64,000 nucleotides of DNA, taken from Blastococcus xanthinilyticus. Its GTDB lineage: Bacteria; Actinomycetota; Actinomycetes; Mycobacteriales; Geodermatophilaceae. The stretch lies in assembly GCF_008124835.1 (NCBI RefSeq), contig NZ_VNHW01000002.1, positions 186,001-250,000 of the forward strand, given 5' to 3'. Below the pieces are notes generated by a model. It had not been told where the DNA came from. It did not search any database and saw only the letters and a list, made by a program, of their open reading frames with translations. This document shows positions 9,190 to 18,239 of this stretch, in pieces (position 1 is the stretch's first letter; every line of letters starts with the position of its first letter). Position numbers and translations under genes: made by a program.

Positions 9190-9684
9190 TCAGTGGTCGC
9201 CGCCGCGCAGCTGGCTGACCACGTGGGGGAGCAGCGGGCCCAGGACGGCGAGCCCGTCCTTCACCCCGCCGGTGGAGCCGGGCAGGTTGACGATGAGCGT
9301 GCGCGCCGCGGTGCCGGCGAGGCCGCGGGAGAGGACCGCGGTGGGCACTCCGTTGTCGGCGCCGTAGCGGCGGACGGCCTCGGCGAGGCCGGGCGCCTCC
9401 CGCTCGAGGACGGCGCGGGTGGCCTCCGGGGTGACGTCGGTGGGGGAGAGGCCGGTGCCGCCGGTGGTGACCACCAGGTCGACGCCGAGGTCGACCGCCG
9501 CCCGGAGGACGGCCGCCAGCTCGGCCTCGTCGTCGGGGCGCACGTGCGGCCCCTCGACGGCGAAGCCCAGGTCGCGCAGGCCGGCGGCGAGCGCCTGCCC
9601 GCTGCGGTCCTCGTAGACGCCGGCGTAGGCCCGGTTGGAGGCCGTCAGCACCAGCGCCCGGGCGTCGGGAGGCAGCTCGCTCAC
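9190..9684 (-). CDS. Molybdenum cofactor biosynthesis protein, MogA/MoaB family
   Basis: It probably adenylylates molybdopterin before Mo insertion. The protein is 164 aa from a GTG that overlaps the moaC stop by four bases (GTGA). The family signature VTTGGTGLSPTDVTPEATR is at about residues 72-90, and VNLPGSTGGVKDGL lies near the end. MogA and MoaB cannot be separated by eye. It is the last gene of the moeA-moaC-mogA operon and ends 1 bp from the fdhD stop, tail to tail. Confidence 0.9.
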   Translation of the reverse strand: MSELPPDARALVLTASNRAYAGVYEDRSGQALAAGLRDLGFAVEGPHVRPDDEAELAAVLRAAVDLGVDLVVTTGGTGLSPTDVTPEATRAVLEREAPGLAEAVRRYGADNGVPTAVLSRGLAGTAARTLIVNLPGSTGGVKDGLAVLGPLLPHVVSQLRGGDH

Positions 9685-10154
9685 CGGGTCCACTCCCCGC
9701 TCTTGCCGCCGCTCTTGCGGAGCAGCCGCACGTCGGTGATCGACGCCCGCGGGTCGACGGCCTTGACCATGTCGATCATCGTCAGCCCGGCGACGGCGAC
9801 CGAGGTCAGCGCCTCCATCTCCACGCCGGTGCGGTCGGCGGTGCGTGCGGTGGCGGTGATCTCGACGGCGTCGTCGGTGACCTCGATGTCGACGGTGACG
9901 CCGTGCAGCGCGATGGGGTGGCACAGCGGCACGAGGTCCGGCGTCCGCTTCGCCCCGGCGATCCCGGCGATGCGGGCCACGGCGACCGCGTCGCCCTTGG
10001 GCACGCCCTTCCCCCGCAGCAGGTCGACCACCTCGGCGCTCACCAGCACCCGGCCGGCCGCGGTGGCCTCCCGGGCGGTGACCGCCTTGGCGCTGACGTC
10101 GACCATGCGGGCGGCGCCGCTCTCGTCGACGTGGGTGAGCCGGGCTTCGCTCAC
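9681..10154 (-). CDS. moaC: Cyclic pyranopterin monophosphate synthase MoaC
   Basis: It acts with MoaA in the first step of molybdenum cofactor synthesis, converting the GTP-derived intermediate to cyclic pyranopterin monophosphate. The 157-aa protein begins LTHVDESGAARMVDVSAK and has the LCHPIALHGVTVDIEV and GVEMEALTSVAVAGLTMIDMVKA motifs. It overlaps the moeA stop and the next start with GTGA junctions, so translation is coupled. No moaA, moaD or moaE is present here. Confidence 0.97.
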   Translation of the reverse strand: MSEARLTHVDESGAARMVDVSAKAVTAREATAAGRVLVSAEVVDLLRGKGVPKGDAVAVARIAGIAGAKRTPDLVPLCHPIALHGVTVDIEVTDDAVEITATARTADRTGVEMEALTSVAVAGLTMIDMVKAVDPRASITDVRLLRKSGGKSGEWTR

Positions 10155-11353
10155 TGGAGCGCTCCTTCGATCAGGACGACGTCGACCTCGGCGCCGGCGG
10201 GAAGTTCGGTGACGTCCTCCGGGACGACGACCAGGCAGTTGGCGCGGGCCAGGTGCGCCACCAGGTGCGAGCCGGGGCCGCCGACCTGCGACACCACCCC
10301 GCTCTCGTAGCGGCCGCGCAGGAACTGGCGGCGTCCGGCGGGCGAGCGCAGCGACCCCGCGAGCCGGGCGGGTACCCGCAGCCGGTCGGGGGAGGCGTGC
10401 CCCAGCGCCCGGCGCAGCGCCGGCCGGACGAACACCTCGAAGGACACGAAGGCGCTCACCGGGTTCCCGGGCAGGGTGACGACGGGGACGCCGTCGACCG
10501 TGCCGGCGCCCTGCGGCCCGCCGGGCTGCATCGCCACCTTGCCGAACTCCACGGTGCCCAGCGTCCGGAAGGCGTCCTTCACCACCTCGTAGGCGCCGGC
10601 GCTCACGCCGCCGCTGGTGATCAGCAGGTCGGCCGTCGCGAGCTCGGCGCGCACGGTGGCCAGGAACTGGTCGACGTCGTCCGGGACGAAGTGCAGCCGG
10701 CGGGGGATGCCCCCGGCCTCGTCGACGGCCGCGGCGAGGAGGGCCGAGTTGGACTCGTAGATCTGCCCCGGCTGCAGCTCCTCACCGGGGGCGACCAGCT
10801 CGCTGCCGGTGGAGAGGACCAGGACCCGGGGACGGCGCCGCACCGGCAGCTCGGTCACCCCGACGGCGGCGGCCAGGCCGAGCTGGGCGGCGCCCAGCGG
10901 CCGGCCGGCGGCGAGCGCGACGGTGCCCGCGGCGATGTCCTCCCCGGCCCGCCGCAGGTGGCTGCCGGCCGGCGGGCTGTCGCGCAGCTCCACCACGTCG
11001 GTGCCGCCGTCGGTCAGCTCCACGGGGACGACGACGTCGGCGCCCGGTGGGAGCGGGGCGCCGGTCATGATGCGGTGCACCGTGCCCGCCTCGAGGGGGA
11101 CGACGTCGGTGCGCCCGGCGGGGATGTCCTCGGCCACCGGCAGGCGGACCGGCGCGCCGGCCGCCCCGCCGACCTCCGACCAGCGGGCGGCGTAGCCGTC
11201 CATCGCCGAGTTGTCGAAGCCGGGCAGCGGAACCCGCGCCACCACGTCCCGGGCCAGCACCCGGCCGTGGGCCGCCGCGAGCGGGACCTGCTCCTCGGGC
11301 GACGCGGGCAGCAGGGCGTTCACCACCGCCTGGTGTTCCTCGACCGTGCGCAC
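10151..11353 (-). CDS. moeA: Molybdopterin molybdenumtransferase MoeA
   Basis: It inserts molybdate into adenylylated molybdopterin. From the chosen start it is 400 aa. Motifs are DNSAMDGYAARW, IMTGAPLPPGAD, LSTGSELV, TSGGVSAGAYEVVKDAF and LPGNPVSAFVSFEVFVRP. The GTG at 11353 (MRTVEEHQAVV) matches the normal MoeA N terminus; an in-frame GTG at 11398 would add 15 residues. It heads the moeA-moaC-mogA/moaB operon and is divergent from the carbonic anhydrase gene. Confidence 0.96.
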   Translation of the reverse strand: MRTVEEHQAVVNALLPASPEEQVPLAAAHGRVLARDVVARVPLPGFDNSAMDGYAARWSEVGGAAGAPVRLPVAEDIPAGRTDVVPLEAGTVHRIMTGAPLPPGADVVVPVELTDGGTDVVELRDSPPAGSHLRRAGEDIAAGTVALAAGRPLGAAQLGLAAAVGVTELPVRRRPRVLVLSTGSELVAPGEELQPGQIYESNSALLAAAVDEAGGIPRRLHFVPDDVDQFLATVRAELATADLLITSGGVSAGAYEVVKDAFRTLGTVEFGKVAMQPGGPQGAGTVDGVPVVTLPGNPVSAFVSFEVFVRPALRRALGHASPDRLRVPARLAGSLRSPAGRRQFLRGRYESGVVSQVGGPGSHLVAHLARANCLVVVPEDVTELPAGAEVDVVLIEGALQ

Positions 11354-11402
11354 CCGCCCATCCTGGCCGATCGGCCGCCGGGCCACGTCCCCGGCCACCG
11401 GT

Positions 11403-11408
11403 TACTGT
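11403..11408 (+). promoter_or_regulatory. -10-like box for the carbonic anhydrase gene
   Basis: TACTGT lies 32 nt before the ATG at 11441. The gene also has a GGAGGG ribosome-binding site, so this transcript would have a short leader, unlike the leaderless genes elsewhere in the window. Confidence 0.4.
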
Positions 11409-11440
11409 CCCCCCGGCACGACGAGGACACGGAGGGCGGA

Positions 11441-11926
11441 ATGGCCGAGATCGACCGGATGCTCGAGGCGAACGAGCAGTGGGCGGAGCGCTTCCCGGGG
11501 AGCAGGCCGGTGCGGCCGGCCCGCAAGGTCGCCGTCGTGGCGTGCATGGACTCGCGCATCCCGCTGTTCGGCGTCCTGGGGCTGGAGGTCGGTGACGCGC
11601 ACGTCATCCGCAACGCCGGCGGCGTCATCACCGAGGACGTCATCCGGTCGCTGACCCTGTCGCAGCACGCGCTCGGCACCCGCGAGATCGTGCTGGTGCA
11701 CCACACCGAGTGCGGTCTGCAGTCCACCGACGACGTCAGCTTCGCGGACGCGGTCGAGCAGGCCACCGGCCGGCGGCCGCCGTGGGCGGCGCGGACCTTC
11801 ACCGACGTCGACGCCGACGTGCGGGAGTCCATGCGGCTGATCCGCGACTGCCCGTACCTGCTCTCGCGCGAGGTGCGCGGCACCGTCTACGACGTCGGGA
11901 CCGGGCGGCTGCGCGAGGTCGTCTGA
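11441..11926 (+). CDS. Beta-class carbonic anhydrase
   Basis: It hydrates CO2 to bicarbonate. The 161-aa protein has the zinc ligands Cys35, His88 and Cys91 (ACMDSR and HHTECG) with the Asp37-Arg39 dyad, and it resembles the small mycobacterial beta-carbonic anhydrases. The ATG is preceded by GGAGGG. It lies between the Moco genes and rplM. Free zinc coordination (type I) versus Asp-closed (type II) cannot be told from sequence alone. Confidence 0.93.
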   Translation: MAEIDRMLEANEQWAERFPGSRPVRPARKVAVVACMDSRIPLFGVLGLEVGDAHVIRNAGGVITEDVIRSLTLSQHALGTREIVLVHHTECGLQSTDDVSFADAVEQATGRRPPWAARTFTDVDADVRESMRLIRDCPYLLSREVRGTVYDVGTGRLREVV

Positions 11927-11936
11927 CGGGCGCTGG

Positions 11937-11942
11937 TATCGT
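11937..11942 (+). promoter_or_regulatory. -10-like box upstream of rplM
   Basis: TATCGT lies about 108 nt before the rplM GTG. It fits a housekeeping -10 but no convincing -35 is at the right distance. The leader between it and rplM is long enough for an L13 autoregulatory structure, which was not identified. Confidence 0.35.
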
Positions 11943-12050
11943 GTCCGGTTGGCGCGTGTGCCGGCTGGTGCCGCGCGTGCAGATCCGTCTCCCGTGCTCG
12001 GCGAGGCGATCCCACCAGCCATCCCGACGACGACGGAGGACACGAGCGCC

Positions 12051-12494
12051 GTGCGCACGTACACCCCCAAGCCCGGTCAGGTCGACCGGGCCTGGCTCGT
12101 CATCGACGCCACCGATGTGGTGCTCGGTCGACTGGCCAGCCAGACCGCGCAGCTCCTGCGCGGCAAGCACAAGCCCCAGTACGCCCCGCACGTGGACGTC
12201 GGCGACTTCGTCGTCATCGTCAACGCCGGCAAGGTCGCCCTCACCGGGTCGAAGCGGGACGACAAGGTCGCCTACCGCCACTCCGGTCACCCGGGTGGCC
12301 TCAAGACCATCAACGTCGGCGACCAGCTGCGCACGCACCCCGACCGCGTCATCGAGCGCGCGATCAAGGGCATGCTGCCGCACAACAGCCTCGGTCGGCA
12401 GATGCTCAAGAAGCTCAAGGTCTACGCCGGCCCCGAGCACCCGCACGCTGCGCAGCAGCCCCAGTCCTACGAGATCAAGCAGGTGGCCCAGTGA
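12051..12494 (+). CDS. rplM: 50S ribosomal protein L13 (uL13)
   Basis: An early-assembly large-subunit protein. From GTG 12051 it is the typical 147 aa, starting [20 protein letters not shown], with [17 protein letters not shown] and the conserved [22 protein letters not shown]. The frame is open back to 11949, but the family start and length decide for 12051. It is coupled to rpsI by a GTGA overlap. Confidence 0.97.
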   Translation: MRTYTPKPGQVDRAWLVIDATDVVLGRLASQTAQLLRGKHKPQYAPHVDVGDFVVIVNAGKVALTGSKRDDKVAYRHSGHPGGLKTINVGDQLRTHPDRVIERAIKGMLPHNSLGRQMLKKLKVYAGPEHPHAAQQPQSYEIKQVAQ

Positions 12495-12910
12495 CGAGTG
12501 CACTGACCGTGACCGACGCCGAGGGGCGTCCGGTCCAGACCGTCGGCCGGCGCAAGGAAGCCGTCGTCCGCGTGCGGCTGCTGCCCGGCACCGGCCAGTT
12601 CAAGCTCAACGGCCGCACCCTCGAGGAGTACTTCCCGAACAAGGTGCACCAGCAGCTCATCCGTGAGCCGTTCGTGACCCTCGAGAAGGCCGAGCAGTAC
12701 GACGTCGTCGGCCTGCTCAAGGGTGGCGGCGTGACCGGCCAGGCCGGCGCGCTGCGCCTGGCCATCGCCCGCGCCCTCATCGAGGTCGAGGCAGAGGACC
12801 GCCCGGCGCTGAAGAAGGCCGGCTTCCTCACCCGCGACCCGCGGGTCAAGGAGCGGAAGAAGTACGGGCTCAAGAAGGCCCGCAAGGCGCCTCAGTACTC
12901 CAAGCGCTGA
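12491..12910 (+). CDS. rpsI: 30S ribosomal protein S9 (uS9)
   Basis: A 139-aa small-subunit head protein whose C-terminal tail reaches the P-site tRNA. It has [26 protein letters not shown], the [19 protein letters not shown] motif and the invariant end QYSKR. The GTG start overlaps the rplM stop by four bases. Confidence 0.98.
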   Translation: MTSALTVTDAEGRPVQTVGRRKEAVVRVRLLPGTGQFKLNGRTLEEYFPNKVHQQLIREPFVTLEKAEQYDVVGLLKGGGVTGQAGALRLAIARALIEVEAEDRPALKKAGFLTRDPRVKERKKYGLKKARKAPQYSKR

Positions 12911-12930
12911 CCGGCACGGCTGCGCCGGCC

Positions 12931-14277
12931 ATGGGGGGGAGACTCTTCGGGACCGACGGTGTCCGGGGGCGGGCCAACGCCGACCTCACGCCGGAGCTGG
13001 CCCTCTCGGTGGCCCGTGCCGCCGCAGGCGTGCTCGCCGACCGCGACGGGACCTCGCGTCCCGTCGCGGTCGTCGGCCGCGATCCCCGCGCGAGCGGGGA
13101 GATGCTCGAGGCCGCGGTCGTCGCAGGCCTCGCGAGCGCGGGGGCCGAGGTGCTCCTCGCCGGGGTGGTCCCGACGCCGGCGCTGGCCTGGCTGACCGGC
13201 CGCAGCGATGCCGATCTCGGCATCATGATCTCGGCCAGCCACAACCCGATGCCCGACAACGGCATCAAGCTCTTCAGCCGGGGCGGCCACAAGCTGCCCG
13301 ACGCGGTCGAGGCCGCCATCGAGCACACCGTCACCACCGGCTCCTCCGACGGGCACCGGCCCACCGGCGCGGCGGTCGGGCGGGTGCGGGCGCTGGCCGA
13401 CGGCACCGACAGCTACGTCGGGCACCTGCTCTCGACCGTCGACCGGCCGCTCACCGGCCTGTCCGTCGTCGTCGACGCGGCCCACGGCGCGGCCGCGGTC
13501 GCGGCGCCGGAGGTCTACCGCCGCGCCGGGGCCACCGTGCACGCCATCGGCTGCGCCCCCGACGGGTGGAACATCAACGACGGGATCGGCTCCACGCACC
13601 TGGAGCCCCTGATCGCGGCGGTCCGGGAGCGCGGGGCCGACATCGGCATCGCGCACGACGGCGACGCCGACCGCTGCCTGGCCGTGACCGCCGCCGGGGA
13701 CGTCGTCGACGGCGACGCCATCCTCGCCGTGTGCGCGCTGGCGCTGCACGAGCGCGGGGCGCTCAAGGCCGACACGGTCGTCGCGACGGTGATGAGCAAC
13801 CTCGGGTTCCACCACACCATGCGCGACGCCGGCATCGCGGTGCGCACCACGGCGGTCGGCGACCGGTACGTCCTCGAGGCGCTGCGGGCCCAGGACCTGA
13901 GCCTCGGTGGCGAGCAGAGCGGCCACCTCGTGTTCCTCGAGCACGCGACCACCGGTGACGGCCTGCTGACCGGGCTCGCACTGCTGTCCCGCATGGCCGA
14001 GACCGGCAGGTCGCTGGCCGAGCTGGCCGCGGTCGTGCAGCGGCTGCCCCAGGTGCTGATCAACGTGCCCGTCACCGACCGGCTCGCCGTCGCCGCGAGC
14101 GACGAGGTGGCCGCCGCGGTGAACCAGGTGGAGGCCGAGCTCGGCGACTCCGGCCGGGTGCTGCTGCGTCCCTCCGGCACCGAGCAGCTGGTGCGCGTGA
14201 TGGTCGAGGCGCCGACGCAGGAGCAGGCCGACACCGTCGCCCGGCGGCTGGTCGCCGTCGTCGCGGCCGTGGGCTGA
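12931..14277 (+). CDS. glmM: Phosphoglucosamine mutase
   Basis: It converts glucosamine-6-phosphate to glucosamine-1-phosphate on the way to UDP-GlcNAc, peptidoglycan and mycothiol. The 448-aa protein has [13 protein letters not shown] at the N terminus, the phosphoserine loop ISASHNP with Ser103, the Mg-binding HDGDADRC and the C-terminal phosphate-binding [15 protein letters not shown]. It begins 20 bp after rpsI and is followed by glmS, so two enzymes of one pathway are neighbours. Confidence 0.97.
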   Translation: MGGRLFGTDGVRGRANADLTPELALSVARAAAGVLADRDGTSRPVAVVGRDPRASGEMLEAAVVAGLASAGAEVLLAGVVPTPALAWLTGRSDADLGIMISASHNPMPDNGIKLFSRGGHKLPDAVEAAIEHTVTTGSSDGHRPTGAAVGRVRALADGTDSYVGHLLSTVDRPLTGLSVVVDAAHGAAAVAAPEVYRRAGATVHAIGCAPDGWNINDGIGSTHLEPLIAAVRERGADIGIAHDGDADRCLAVTAAGDVVDGDAILAVCALALHERGALKADTVVATVMSNLGFHHTMRDAGIAVRTTAVGDRYVLEALRAQDLSLGGEQSGHLVFLEHATTGDGLLTGLALLSRMAETGRSLAELAAVVQRLPQVLINVPVTDRLAVAASDEVAAAVNQVEAELGDSGRVLLRPSGTEQLVRVMVEAPTQEQADTVARRLVAVVAAVG

Positions 14278-14349
14278 CCCGCCCCGACCGACCTCACTCG
14301 TCGGGGCCGCCGGAGCCCCGAGCGGACATGTCCGGGGCCCGGCTCCCGG

Positions 14350-14355
14350 TACTCT
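14350..14355 (+). promoter_or_regulatory. glmS: -10-like box of glmS (leaderless type)
   Basis: TACTCT ends 7 nt before the glmS ATG at 14363, so the mRNA would begin at the start codon. No glmS ribozyme is possible in such a short leader; that control is a Firmicute feature. Confidence 0.55.
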
Positions 14356-14362
14356 CGGTGCA

Positions 14363-16240
14363 ATGTGCGGCATCGTGGGTTACGTCGGTCCTCAGGACGC
14401 CGTGGGCGTCGTCCTCGAAGGGCTCCGCCGGCTCGAGTACCGCGGTTACGACTCGGCGGGCATCGCCGTCGTCGCCGCTGGGGAGCTGAGCTCGGCCAAG
14501 AAGGCCGGCAAGCTGGCCAACCTGGAGAAGGTGCTGGCCGACTCCCCGCTGCCCCCCGCCACCATCGGCATCGGGCACACCCGGTGGGCCACCCACGGGG
14601 GCCCGACCGATCGCAACGCCCACCCGCACGTCTCCGCCGACGGCTCGGTCGCGGTGATCCACAACGGGATCATCGAGAACTTCGCCGCCCTGCGCGCCGA
14701 GTGCGAGGCCGACGGGATCGAGTTCACCTCGGAGACCGACACCGAGGTGGTCGCGCACCTGCTGGCCGCCGTCTACGGGACCACGCCGGAGGGGCCGGGC
14801 CGACTGGCCGAGGCGATGCGGACGGTCTGCCGGCGGCTGGAGGGCGCCTACACCCTCGTCGCCACGCACACCGCCGAGCCCGACACGCTGGTCGCCGCCC
14901 GGCGCAGCAGCCCCCTGGTCGTGGGCGTCGGCGAGACCGCCGACGGCACGGCCGAGTACTTCCTGGGCTCCGACGTCGCGGCCTTCATCGGGCACACCCG
15001 CCAGGCCCGCGAGCTCGGGCAGGACCAGGTGGTCGAGCTCGACCGCACCCGGGGCCTGACCGTGACCGGCTTCGACGGCGCGCCCGCCGAGCCCACCGCC
15101 TACACGGTCGACTGGGACGCCGCCGCCGCCGAGAAGGGCGGCTACGACTGGTTCATGCTCAAGGAGATCGCCGAGCAGCCGCAGGCCATCGCCGACACCC
15201 TCCTGGGCCGGCTCGGCGAGGATGGCGAGCTGGTCCTCGACGAGGTGCGGCTGTCCGACCAGGAGCTGCGCGACATCGACAAGATCTTCGTCGTCTCCTG
15301 TGGCACCAGCTACCACGCGGGGCTGATCGCCAAGTACGCGATCGAGCACTGGACGCGGATCCCCGTCGAGGTCGAGGTCGCCAGCGAGTTCCGCTACCGC
15401 GACCCGGTGCTCGACCGCTCGACCCTCGTCGTGGTCATCAGCCAGTCCGGGGAGACCATGGACACCCTGATGGCGCTCCGGCACGCCAAGGACCAGAAGG
15501 CCCGCGTCCTGGCGATCTGCAACGCCAACGGCTCGACGATCCCCCGCGAGTCCGACGCCGTCCTCTACACCCACGCCGGCCCGGAGATCGCGGTCGCCTC
15601 GACCAAGGCGTTCCTGGCGCAGATCGTGGCCTGCTACCTGGTCGGCCTCTTCCTCGCCCAGGTCCGCGGCGTGAAGTACGAGGACGAGATCGCCGCGATC
15701 GTCGACGACCTGCGGCAGCTGCCGGACGCGGTGGCGCAGGTGCTGGAGACCATGGAGCCGGTGCGCGAGCTGGCCCGGTCGCTGGCCGACGCCGACACGA
15801 TCCTGTTCCTGGGCCGCCACGTCGGCTTCCCCGTGGCGCTGGAAGGTGCGCTGAAGCTCAAGGAGCTGGCCTACATCCACGCCGAGGGGTTCGCGGCCGG
15901 CGAGCTCAAGCACGGGCCCATCGCGGTCATCGAGGAGGGCACGCCGGTCATCGTGGTGGTCCCGTCCCCGCGCAGCCGGAACTCGGTGCACGGCAAGGTG
16001 GTCTCCAACATCCAGGAGGTCCGGGCCCGCGGCGCGCGCACGATCGTGATCGCCGAGGAGGGCGACGACGACGTCGTGCCCTACGCCGACCACCTCGTCC
16101 GGGTGCCGCGCACCCCCACGCTGCTCGCCCCGGTGGTCACCACCGTGCCGCTGCAGATCCTGGCCTGCGAGATCGCCGACACCCGCGGGTACGACGTCGA
16201 CCAGCCGCGGAACCTGGCGAAGTCCGTCACCGTCGAGTAG
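14363..16240 (+). CDS. glmS: Glutamine-fructose-6-phosphate aminotransferase (isomerizing)
   Basis: It makes glucosamine-6-phosphate from fructose-6-phosphate and glutamine, the first committed step to UDP-GlcNAc. The 625-aa protein starts MCGIVGYVG, so Cys2 is the glutaminase nucleophile. The N-terminal amidotransferase domain contains GHTRWATHGGPTDRNAHPH. Two SIS domains follow, with SCGTSYHAG, ISQSGETMDTL and the C-terminal DQPRNLAKSVTVE. A palindromic repeat element begins 7 bp after the stop. Confidence 0.98.
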   Translation: MCGIVGYVGPQDAVGVVLEGLRRLEYRGYDSAGIAVVAAGELSSAKKAGKLANLEKVLADSPLPPATIGIGHTRWATHGGPTDRNAHPHVSADGSVAVIHNGIIENFAALRAECEADGIEFTSETDTEVVAHLLAAVYGTTPEGPGRLAEAMRTVCRRLEGAYTLVATHTAEPDTLVAARRSSPLVVGVGETADGTAEYFLGSDVAAFIGHTRQARELGQDQVVELDRTRGLTVTGFDGAPAEPTAYTVDWDAAAAEKGGYDWFMLKEIAEQPQAIADTLLGRLGEDGELVLDEVRLSDQELRDIDKIFVVSCGTSYHAGLIAKYAIEHWTRIPVEVEVASEFRYRDPVLDRSTLVVVISQSGETMDTLMALRHAKDQKARVLAICNANGSTIPRESDAVLYTHAGPEIAVASTKAFLAQIVACYLVGLFLAQVRGVKYEDEIAAIVDDLRQLPDAVAQVLETMEPVRELARSLADADTILFLGRHVGFPVALEGALKLKELAYIHAEGFAAGELKHGPIAVIEEGTPVIVVVPSPRSRNSVHGKVVSNIQEVRARGARTIVIAEEGDDDVVPYADHLVRVPRTPTLLAPVVTTVPLQILACEIADTRGYDVDQPRNLAKSVTVE

Positions 16241-16247
16241 CCCCGTC

Positions 16248-16326
16248 GATGATCAGGTGACCTGATCATCCCGGGTCCTGGCTCACCGTCGACGGTGAGC
16301 CAGGACCCTGCACGGTGAGCCAGGAC
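16248..16326 (+). repeat. 79-bp double-palindrome element, copy 1
   Basis: The unit has three parts. First is a perfect 23-bp palindrome with 11-bp arms around one G (16248-16270). Second is a perfect 36-bp palindrome centred on GTCGAC (16273-16308). Third is an extra direct copy of one half-arm, CGGTGAGCCAGGAC (16313-16326). A copy with only 3 of 79 bases different lies at 29077-29155, in the same orientation and also just after a stop codon. It could act as a transcript end or REP-like element. Confidence 0.9.
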
Positions 16327-16339
16327 GACGGTGGGGCGG

Positions 16340-16345
16340 CAAACT
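16340..16345 (+). promoter_or_regulatory. acpS: Weak -10-like box of acpS
   Basis: CAAACT lies 6 nt before the GTG at 16352. No ribosome-binding site is visible, so a leaderless transcript is plausible. The match to the usual TANNNT is imperfect. Confidence 0.35.
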
Positions 16346-16351
16346 GGCTCC

Positions 16352-16738
16352 GTGATCATCGGAGTCGGGATCGACGTGGTGCCGGTGGACCGCTTCGCGG
16401 CCTCGCTGGACCGGACGCCGGGGCTGCGGGACCGGCTGTTCACCTCCGGTGAGCAGCGCACCCCGTCGGGGTCCCCGCGCACCGGCGAGTCGCTGGCCGC
16501 CCGGTTCGCGGCCAAGGAGGCGCTGGCCAAGGCGCTGGGCGCACCCGGTGACCTGCACTGGCACGACGCCGAGGTGACCGTGGGGGAGCACGGCCGGCCG
16601 CACCTGGAGGTGCGGGGCTCGGTGGCCGGGCGGGCGGCCCAGCTGGGGGTCACCGGGTGGCACGTCTCGCTGAGCCACGACGGCGGCATCGCCTCGGCGG
16701 TCGTGGTCGCCGAGGGCCTGGCGCGGGAGGCCACGTGA
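16352..16738 (+). CDS. acpS: Holo-[acyl-carrier-protein] synthase
   Basis: It transfers 4'-phosphopantetheine from CoA to acyl carrier protein. From GTG 16352 it is 128 aa. The Mg/CoA site [12 protein letters not shown] is at the N terminus, [12 protein letters not shown] is at about residues 51-62, and [17 protein letters not shown] is near the end. It precedes nnrD and alr, a common actinobacterial arrangement. Confidence 0.95.
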   Translation: MIIGVGIDVVPVDRFAASLDRTPGLRDRLFTSGEQRTPSGSPRTGESLAARFAAKEALAKALGAPGDLHWHDAEVTVGEHGRPHLEVRGSVAGRAAQLGVTGWHVSLSHDGGIASAVVVAEGLAREAT

Positions 16739-16772
16739 CCGGGCCGGCGAGGTCCGGCAGGAGGAGGGCATC

Positions 16773-18239
16773 GTGATCGGGCTGCACACCGTCGCGGAGG
16801 TCCGCGCGGCTGAGGCGCCGCTCCTGGCGGCGCTCCCCGAGGGCGCCCTGATGCAGCGGGCCGCCACCGGGCTGGCCACCGTGTGCCTGCGCCTGCTCGG
16901 GCAGGCCTACGGCAGCCGGGTGGTGCTGCTGGTCGGCGCCGGGGGCAACGGGGGCGACGCCCTGCACGCGGGCGCGCGGCTGGCGTCCCGCGGGGCCCGC
17001 GTCACCGCCGTCCTGCTCGACCCGGAGCGGGCGCACCCGGCCGGGCTCGCCGCGTTCCGGCGCGCGGGTGGCCGCACCCTCGCCCCGGAGGCGGCCGGCC
17101 CGGCGCTGGACCGGGCCGACCTGGTGCTCGACGGGATCGTGGGCATCGGCGGGTCCGGGAGCCTCCGGGCGCCCGCTGCCGCGCTGGTCCAGCGGGCCGC
17201 AGCCGGCCCGGCGCTCATGGTGGCCGTGGACGTGCCGAGCGGGGTCGACGCCGACACCGGGGCGGTGGAGGGTGCGGCCTTCCCGGCGACCCAGACCGTC
17301 ACGTTCGGCGCGGTGAAGCCCGGCCTGGTCGTGGGTGCCGGGCGGGGGTACACCGGCGAGCTGCACCTGGTCGACATCGGCCTCGCGGAGCACCTCCCGG
17401 CGGCCTCGACCTCCCAGCTCACCGACGCCGACGCCGCCGCCCGCCTGCCGCTGCCCGACGCCGACGACGACAAGTACTCCCAGGGCGTGGTGGGCGTCGT
17501 CGCCGGATCGGCGATCTACCCGGGGGCCGGCGTCCTCTGCACCGGTGCGGCCCTGCGCACCCGTCCCGGGCTCGTGCGCTACGCCGGGACGGCGGCCGAC
17601 GGCGTCCGCTCGGCCTGGCCCGAGGCGATCGTGACCGACGGCCGGCCCGGGGACGCCGGGCGGGTGCAGGCCTGGGTGGTGGGCCCGGGCATGGGCACCG
17701 ACGACGACGCCCGCAGCGTCCTCGCCGAGGTCCTGGCGACCGACCTGCCGGTGCTCGTGGACGCCGACGCGCTGACCATGCTCGCCCGCGAGCCGCAGCT
17801 GGTCCGCCGCCGCGCCGCGCCGACCGTCCTGACCCCGCACGAGCGGGAGTTCGCCCGGTTCGGGAGCGAGGTGGGGGCCGACCGCCTCGGTGCCGCGCGC
17901 GCCCTCGCGGCCGACCTGGGCGCCGTCGTCCTGCTCAAGGGGGAGGCGACCGTGGTCGCCGACCCGGCGGGCACCGCCTTCGTCAACGGCACCGGCACCC
18001 CGTGGCTGGCCACCGCCGGCACCGGCGACGTGCTGTCCGGCATCGCCGGCGCGCTGCTGGCCGGCGGGCTGCCGGCGGGGGAGGCCGCCGCGGTGGCCGC
18101 GCACGTGCACGGCCGCGCCGGCCAGGCCGCGGCGGCCGCGGGCCCGCTGCTCGCCGGCGACCTGGTGCGGCACCTCCCCGAGGCGATCAGCCGGGTGCGG
18201 GGGCAGCGGCCCGGCGGCCTGCCAGACTCGGGACCGTGA
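16773..18239 (+). CDS. nnrD: Bifunctional NAD(P)H-hydrate repair enzyme (epimerase and ADP-dependent dehydratase)
   Basis: It repairs hydrated NADH and NADPH. The N-terminal YjeF_N epimerase domain (about 1-215) has LVGAGGNGGDALHAGARL and VDVPSGVDADTGAV. The C-terminal dehydratase domain (about 225-480) has LTPHEREFARFG, VLLKGEATVVA and the nucleotide motif LATAGTGDVLSGIAGALLA. At 488 aa it is the fused form; the epimerase domain is often called NnrE. GAGGAGGGC lies upstream of the GTG, and the stop overlaps the alr start. Confidence 0.94.
   Translation: MIGLHTVAEVRAAEAPLLAALPEGALMQRAATGLATVCLRLLGQAYGSRVVLLVGAGGNGGDALHAGARLASRGARVTAVLLDPERAHPAGLAAFRRAGGRTLAPEAAGPALDRADLVLDGIVGIGGSGSLRAPAAALVQRAAAGPALMVAVDVPSGVDADTGAVEGAAFPATQTVTFGAVKPGLVVGAGRGYTGELHLVDIGLAEHLPAASTSQLTDADAAARLPLPDADDDKYSQGVVGVVAGSAIYPGAGVLCTGAALRTRPGLVRYAGTAADGVRSAWPEAIVTDGRPGDAGRVQAWVVGPGMGTDDDARSVLAEVLATDLPVLVDADALTMLAREPQLVRRRAAPTVLTPHEREFARFGSEVGADRLGAARALAADLGAVVLLKGEATVVADPAGTAFVNGTGTPWLATAGTGDVLSGIAGALLAGGLPAGEAAAVAAHVHGRAGQAAAAAGPLLAGDLVRHLPEAISRVRGQRPGGLPDSGP
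18223..18228 (+). promoter_or_regulatory. alr: -10-like box of alr
   Basis: CAGACT, inside the end of nnrD, lies 7 nt before the alr GTG. The same CAGACT-plus-6/7 layout occurs before the genes at 48351 (plus strand) and 49103 (minus strand). It may give alr its own leaderless transcript besides read-through from nnrD. Confidence 0.4.
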
